A stretch of DNA of 64,000 bases, taken from Nocardioides agariphilus (lineage in GTDB: Bacteria > Actinomycetota > Actinomycetes > Propionibacteriales > Nocardioidaceae). How positions within the stretch are numbered: position 1 is the stretch's first letter; the number at the start of each line of letters is the position of its first letter. Of this stretch, positions 60,328-64,000 are shown piece by piece. Made by a program: the position numbers and the translations under genes. Under the pieces are notes generated by a model. That model was not told the origin of the DNA, ran no database searches, and saw nothing but the letters and a program-made list of their open reading frames with translations. Location: positions 23,119-87,118 of the forward strand of contig NZ_JADKPO010000019.1 of NCBI RefSeq assembly GCF_015352445.1, read 5' to 3'.

Positions 60328-61527
60328 GTGAGGGTCCTGCTCTTCACGGGCAAGGGTGGGGTCGGCAAGTCCACTCTCGCTGCGGGCACGGCAGCCCTCG
60401 CCGCTGCCGACGGCCAGCGCACGCTGGTGCTCTCGACCGATGCCGCGCACTCGCTGGCCGATGCGTTCGGGGCTGCAGGCGGCGACCGGTTCAAGGAGCC
60501 GGTCGAGGTCGCGGAGCGGTTGTGGGTCCAGCAGGTCGACGCCCAGCTGCGGTTCGAGCAGTCCTGGGCCGACATCCAGCGCTACCTGCTCTCGGTGCTG
60601 TCGGCCGCCGGTCTCGACCCGGTGGCGGCCGAGGAGCTCACGGTCGTCCCGGGTGCCGAGGAGGTGCTGGCGCTGCTCGAGCTGCGCCACCACGCGGCCT
60701 CCGGGCGCTGGGACGTCGTGGTCGTCGACTGCGCACCGACCGCCGAGACCCTGCGCTTGCTCGCCCTGCCCGAGGCCCTGGGTTGGTACATCGACCGGGT
60801 CCTGCCCGTCGAGCGCCGCGTGGTGAAGGCCCTGCGTCCCGTGCTCACCCGGGCCGCAGGTGTGCCGATGCCGGACGACTCGGTCTTCGACGCAGTGGTG
60901 CGCCTGCACTCCGAGCTCGACGAGGTGCGCGAGCTCCTGACCGGAGCGGGTGCCACCGTGCGCATCGTGCTGACGCCGGAGGCCGTGGTGCTGGCTGAGG
61001 CGCGGCGCTCGTGGACCACGCTGTCCCTCTACGGCTACCGCGTCGACGGCATCATCGCCAACCGGGTCTTCCCGGCGGCAGGCGCCGACGACTGGCGGGC
61101 CGGGTGGGTGGTGGCACAAGACGGCGTGCTGGCCGAGGTCGAGGAGTCGTTCGCCGGGCTACCCCTGTGGCGCGCGGCCTACCGCGCTAGCGAGCCCGTG
61201 GGAGTCAAGGCTCTGGCGGAGCTGGCTGCCGAGACCTACGCCGCGGACGATCCGCTCGCCGTACCGACCGGCGAGGGCCCCTTCCGCGTGTCCGGCTCGG
61301 GGCCGGGTGCGCGAGGGGGCACGACCTTGCACCTCGCGCTCCCGCTGGTAGGCCGGGCCGATGTCGATCTCGCGCGCAACGGCGACGACCTCGTGGTCAC
61401 CGTCGGGTCGTATCGTCGTCTCCTCACGGTGCCCGCCGGCCTCGCCCGGCACCGGGTGGCGGGTGCTCGGGTCGAGGATGGCGAGCTGCAGGTGCGGTTC
61501 GTGGAAGAGGAGAGGGCCGAGCTGTGA
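60328..61527 (+). CDS. ArsA/GET3-like ATPase
   Basis: A 399-residue P-loop ATPase. Walker A LLFTGKGGVGKSTLAAG at the start, switch I DAAHSLADAFG, and switch II VVVVDCAPTAETLRLL. Cysteines for metal binding are not evident, and no ars genes are nearby, so arsenite transport is unlikely. The C-terminal ~100 residues (TTLHLALPLVGRADVDLARNG) form a small HSP20-like domain seen in other actinobacterial members. Possible role in membrane-protein or lipid handling. Confidence 0.88.
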   Translation: MRVLLFTGKGGVGKSTLAAGTAALAAADGQRTLVLSTDAAHSLADAFGAAGGDRFKEPVEVAERLWVQQVDAQLRFEQSWADIQRYLLSVLSAAGLDPVAAEELTVVPGAEEVLALLELRHHAASGRWDVVVVDCAPTAETLRLLALPEALGWYIDRVLPVERRVVKALRPVLTRAAGVPMPDDSVFDAVVRLHSELDEVRELLTGAGATVRIVLTPEAVVLAEARRSWTTLSLYGYRVDGIIANRVFPAAGADDWRAGWVVAQDGVLAEVEESFAGLPLWRAAYRASEPVGVKALAELAAETYAADDPLAVPTGEGPFRVSGSGPGARGGTTLHLALPLVGRADVDLARNGDDLVVTVGSYRRLLTVPAGLARHRVAGARVEDGELQVRFVEEERAEL

Positions 61528-61543
61528 CTGCCGTGACGGAGCC

Positions 61544-61957
61544 GTGACCGAGCCCGTGGGGTCAGCTGCCGAGGAGGCCGCCAAGCTCCTCGGCGCGGTC
61601 GCCGACTGGGCACGCGACCATGGCGGCGAGCTCGGCGGCGCGGTGTCGGGCCTGGCGGCCCAGGCGTCGACCGGCCTGGGCGCGGCGGCCCACGACCTCG
61701 ATGCCCACCTCGCCAACGGTGAGGACTGCCGCTTCTGCCCGATCTGCCGCGGGATCCAGGCTGTGCGTACGTCCTCACCCGAGGTGCGCGAGCACCTGTC
61801 GGCCGCGGTTGCCTCGCTCGCCCAGGCACTGTCGGCGGCGTTGGCGACCACGGTGCCCGACACCCGCCGGTCAGGGGTCGAGCGGATCGACCTGACCGAC
61901 GAGTGGCCAGATGACCGGCCAGATGACCTGCCAGATGGGCCGGGTGAGGACGGATGA
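61544..61957 (+). CDS. DUF5304-like small protein with CxxCxxC motif
   Basis: A 137-residue protein resembling the DUF5304 group found next to ArsA-like ATPases. An amphipathic Ala/Gly-rich N-terminal helix region is followed by CRFCPIC (C62, C65, C68), probably metal binding. The acidic C-terminus DDRPDDLPDGPG is coded by a short tandem repeat of CCAGATG. The GTG at 61544 is the first in-frame start after the ArsA stop. It overlaps the ROK gene by ATGA. Confidence 0.75.
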   Translation: MTEPVGSAAEEAAKLLGAVADWARDHGGELGGAVSGLAAQASTGLGAAAHDLDAHLANGEDCRFCPICRGIQAVRTSSPEVREHLSAAVASLAQALSAALATTVPDTRRSGVERIDLTDEWPDDRPDDLPDGPGEDG

Positions 61958-62898
61958 GCCTGACGTGTGGGGTTGACGTCGGCGGCACCAAGATCCTGGG
62001 TGGCGTCGTCGACGAGCACGGCAACGTCGTCGAGGAGCTGCGTGTCGTGTCGCCGGCGACCGATGTGGCCGCGATCGAGGACGCGATCACCCGGCTGGTC
62101 ACCGAACTGGCGTCGCGGCACGAGGTCTCCGCGGTCGGCGTCGGCGCTGCCGGGTACATCGACAAGTCGCGCTCAGTGGTGATGTTCGCTCCCAACCTGG
62201 CCTGGCGCGACCTCGACCTCCGCTCGGAGCTGGAGGCCCGGGTCAGCCTGCCGGTGGTGGTCGAGAACGACGCCAACGCCGCGGCCTGGGGCGAGTTCCG
62301 GTTCGGTGGAGGCGCGGACGTGGACGACCTCTTGCTGGTGACCGTCGGCACGGGCGTCGGCGGCGGCGTGGTGCTCGACGGCCAGCTGCACCGGGGGGCA
62401 TTCGGTGTCGGCGGCGAGATCGGGCACATGCGGGTGGTCCCCGACGGCGTACTGTGCGGCTGCGGCAACCACGGCTGCCTGGAGTCCTACGGGAGCGGCA
62501 CCGCGTTGGTGCGTGAGGCCAGAGCTGCCGCTGCGGGCGGGTCGCTGCTCGCACGTACTCTCCTGGACCGGGCCAGCGGAGATGCCGCGGCCATCAACGG
62601 CCCGATGATCACCGAGTGCGCCCAGCAGGGTGACCCCTTCTGCATCGAGCAGCTCGCTGCGCTCGGTCGCTGGCTGGGGGAGGGGGTCGCGTCCCTCGTC
62701 GCGGTCCTCGACCCCGCCGTTGTGGTCGTCGGCGGTGGGGTCAGCGCGGCAGGCGACCTGCTGCTCGAGCCGATCCGCGCGGCGTTCGCCCGTGAGCTCA
62801 CCGGTCGCGGCCACCGTCCGCTCGCCGAGGTGCGGCCCGCCCGGCTGGGCAACCGTGCCGGCCTGATCGGTGCGGCCGACCTGGCCCGCTACCGCTGA
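61954..62898 (+). CDS. ROK family sugar kinase (glucokinase-like), copy 1
   Basis: A 314-residue ROK kinase. Phosphate-binding CGVDVGGTKILGG at the start, catalytic Asp in VENDANAAAWGEFRFG, and the zinc motif CGCGNHGCLESYGSG. Position and motifs match the actinobacterial ATP-dependent glucokinase beside ArsA. The start overlaps the preceding gene (ATGA). A paralogue follows 8 nt later. Confidence 0.88.
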   Translation: MSLTCGVDVGGTKILGGVVDEHGNVVEELRVVSPATDVAAIEDAITRLVTELASRHEVSAVGVGAAGYIDKSRSVVMFAPNLAWRDLDLRSELEARVSLPVVVENDANAAAWGEFRFGGGADVDDLLLVTVGTGVGGGVVLDGQLHRGAFGVGGEIGHMRVVPDGVLCGCGNHGCLESYGSGTALVREARAAAAGGSLLARTLLDRASGDAAAINGPMITECAQQGDPFCIEQLAALGRWLGEGVASLVAVLDPAVVVVGGGVSAAGDLLLEPIRAAFARELTGRGHRPLAEVRPARLGNRAGLIGAADLARYR

Positions 62899-62906
62899 GT
62901 CGTGCG

Positions 62907-63851
62907 ATGAGCCTGTTCGTCGGCATCGACATCGGCGGCACCAAGGTCCTCGCGGGCGAGGTCGCCGCTGACGGAAGCGTCGTGCGCACGGCAGTGCGCA
63001 GCACCCCTGGCCGTCGGGTACAAGCGGCCCTCGTCGAGGCCGCGCTCACCGAGGCGGTCGAGGAAGTGGCGGACGGTCGCGTCGTGTCGGCCGTCGGCCT
63101 TGCTGCTGCGGGCTTCGTCGACACCACGCGCACGCGGGTGCTGTTCGCTCCGCACCTGCCGTGGCGCGGCGACGACGTGGTCGCTCGCCTGAAGATGGCG
63201 TGGGGCGTGCCTGTGATCATGGACAACGACGCCAACTGCACCGCCCTGGCCGAGAAGGCGTACGGCGCGGCGGCCGACGCCTCCTCTGCGGTCATCGTCA
63301 ACCTCGGCACCGGCATCGGCGGGGCGATCCTGCTCGGGGGCGAGCTGTGGCGCGGCGCGGGCGGGATGGCGGGCGAGTTCGGTCATCAGCAGGTGGTGCC
63401 CGGTGGACTGCCCTGCCAGTGCGGCCGTCACGGGTGCTGGGAGCAGTACTGCAGCGGGAATGCGCTCGTCCGGCACGCCCGCGCGAGCCTGGGCAAGTCG
63501 GCCGTCCTCTCGCGTGCCTGTGGGGGTGATGCGGCCGCGCTGACCGGGGCCATGGTGACCGAGGCAGCCAGTCAGGGCGACGCGGTCTCTCTCTCGGCCT
63601 TCGCCGAGGTCGGTGGCTGGTTGGGGGTCGGGCTGGCCAACCTCGTGGCGTCCTTCGACCCTGCCCTGCTGGTCATCGGTGGGGGCGTCTCGGCAGCGGG
63701 CCGGCTCCTGCTCGACCCCGCCCGCGCCGCCCTGGCGCAGTCCCTGGTCGGAGCTGAGGACCGCGTGGTCCCACCCGTCGTACCCGCCGCCCTCGGCCCC
63801 GAGTCCGGGCTGATCGGCGCCGCCTGGCTGGCGCGCACCATCGTCGGGTGA
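62907..63851 (+). CDS. ROK family sugar kinase (glucokinase-like), copy 2
   Basis: Also 314 residues and clearly paralogous to the gene before it: VGIDIGGTKVLAGEV, MDNDANCTALAEKAYG and the zinc motif CQCGRHGCWEQYCSG. The sequences differ enough (zinc-loop residues, linker) to suggest distinct sugars or long divergence rather than recent duplication. It closes the gene run; dispersed repeats follow at once. Confidence 0.87.
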   Translation: MSLFVGIDIGGTKVLAGEVAADGSVVRTAVRSTPGRRVQAALVEAALTEAVEEVADGRVVSAVGLAAAGFVDTTRTRVLFAPHLPWRGDDVVARLKMAWGVPVIMDNDANCTALAEKAYGAAADASSAVIVNLGTGIGGAILLGGELWRGAGGMAGEFGHQQVVPGGLPCQCGRHGCWEQYCSGNALVRHARASLGKSAVLSRACGGDAAALTGAMVTEAASQGDAVSLSAFAEVGGWLGVGLANLVASFDPALLVIGGGVSAAGRLLLDPARAALAQSLVGAEDRVVPPVVPAALGPESGLIGAAWLARTIVG

Positions 63852-63854
63852 CCT

Positions 63855-64000
63855 GGTTTCGAGACAGGCGCTTGCGCGCCTTCCTCAACCGGCGAGTGGG
63901 TTTGCTGGTTGAGGAGGTTGCGCTAGCAACCGTCTCGAAACCATCGGTAGGGGACGCCTTCAGCTCACCGGGTTTCGAGACAGGCGCTAGCGCGCCTTCC
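63855..64000. repeat. GCTAGC-centred dispersed repeats, at least three copies
   Basis: Forward copy 63855-63890, inverted copy 63907-63942, and a third starting at 63970 and cut by the window end. Each has GGTTTCGAGAC, a small hairpin (AGGCGCT-GCGCC or GGTTGCTAGCGCAACC) and TCCTCAACC. Same family as 25667-25923, with TTCGAGAC in place of CTCGAGAC. No gene is visible here. Confidence 0.85.

Noticed and set aside
60328-61527. Arsenic resistance operon based on the ArsA-like ATPase
   Set aside because: No arsB, arsC or arsR nearby and no evident arsenite-binding cysteines; the genomic context matches the conserved mycobacterial GET3-like genes instead.

Overview
This is a 64 kb chromosomal stretch from a high-GC Gram-positive bacterium of the Actinobacteria, most likely a member of the Nocardioidaceae (Nocardioides-like). 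The evidence is the strong G/C bias at third codon positions, frequent GTG starts and GTGA/ATGA gene overlaps. It is supported by actinobacterial-type QcrCAB/CtaC-CtaD-CtaE-CtaF respiratory genes, PspAA/PspAB proteins, a three-subunit-style Tad pilus locus and short GCTAGC-centred dispersed repeats. From memory, the gene order from about 16.8 to 63.8 kb follows the Mycobacterium tuberculosis region around Rv2183c to Rv2205c (glycerate kinase, ErpA, adenosine kinase, ctaC, qcrCAB, ctaE, trpD, DnaQ/UvrC-like nuclease, NlpC/P60 hydrolase, fadD15, ArsA ATPase). This is therefore mostly conserved core chromosome, with accessory insertions. No transposase, phage gene, CRISPR array, tRNA or rRNA was recognised.

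Layout. 0-4.2 kb: rpsO, pnp and an M16 peptidase. 4.2-5.5 kb: an AbiEi-like/nuclease-like gene framed by two near-identical 70-bp palindromes. 5.5-10.6 kb: methyltransferase, dapB, AzlCD exporter, DUF2237, GNAT, DMT transporter and DUF3043. 10.7-13.4 kb: phage-shock-type envelope stress cluster pspA-pspAA-htpX-pspAB. 13.4-21.1 kb: a pterin dehydratase-VOC fusion, RraB-like protein, nadA, GNAT, glycerate kinase, erpA, adoK, tusA and a cysteine desulfurase. 21.2-31.4 kb: terminal respiratory supercomplex genes (ctaC-ctaD-ctaF, then an L,D-transpeptidase, convergent qcrB-qcrA-qcrC-ctaE, and a CtaG-like assembly factor). 31.4-34.9 kb: a degenerate receiver protein, trpD, and a SigK/RskA/fasciclin module. 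35-41.4 kb: membrane glycosyltransferase-like proteins, a YgjV-acetyltransferase fusion, a 957-residue FnIII-repeat surface protein and an Lrp-type RAM domain. 41.4-45.2 kb: nuclease neighbourhood (DnaQ/GIY-YIG fusion, zinc ribbon, NYN ribonuclease) and a small Cys-rich protein. 45.2-49.2 kb: candidate MtrA boxes, a c-di-AMP (ydaO) riboswitch, an NlpC/P60 peptidoglycan hydrolase and two zinc metalloproteases. 49.2-57.7 kb: two Flp pilins, a NarL-type two-component system and TadC, TadB, CpaF, CpaE and CpaB. 57.9-63.9 kb: fadD15, SRPBCC protein, ArsA-like ATPase, DUF5304-like protein and two ROK sugar kinases, ending in dispersed repeats.

A striking regulatory theme is leaderless expression. 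More than 20 genes have a TANNNT-like -10 hexamer ending about 6-7 nt before the ATG/GTG, and this spacing was used to choose starts. Several divergent gene pairs have back-to-back -10 boxes so close that their -35 regions must overlap. The points most worth a second look are the palindrome-framed AbiEi-like gene, the riboswitch plus candidate MtrA sites ahead of the NlpC/P60 gene, the SigK-RskA-fasciclin module, the duplicated 3' end of qcrB inside a repeat array, and several unusual domain fusions.
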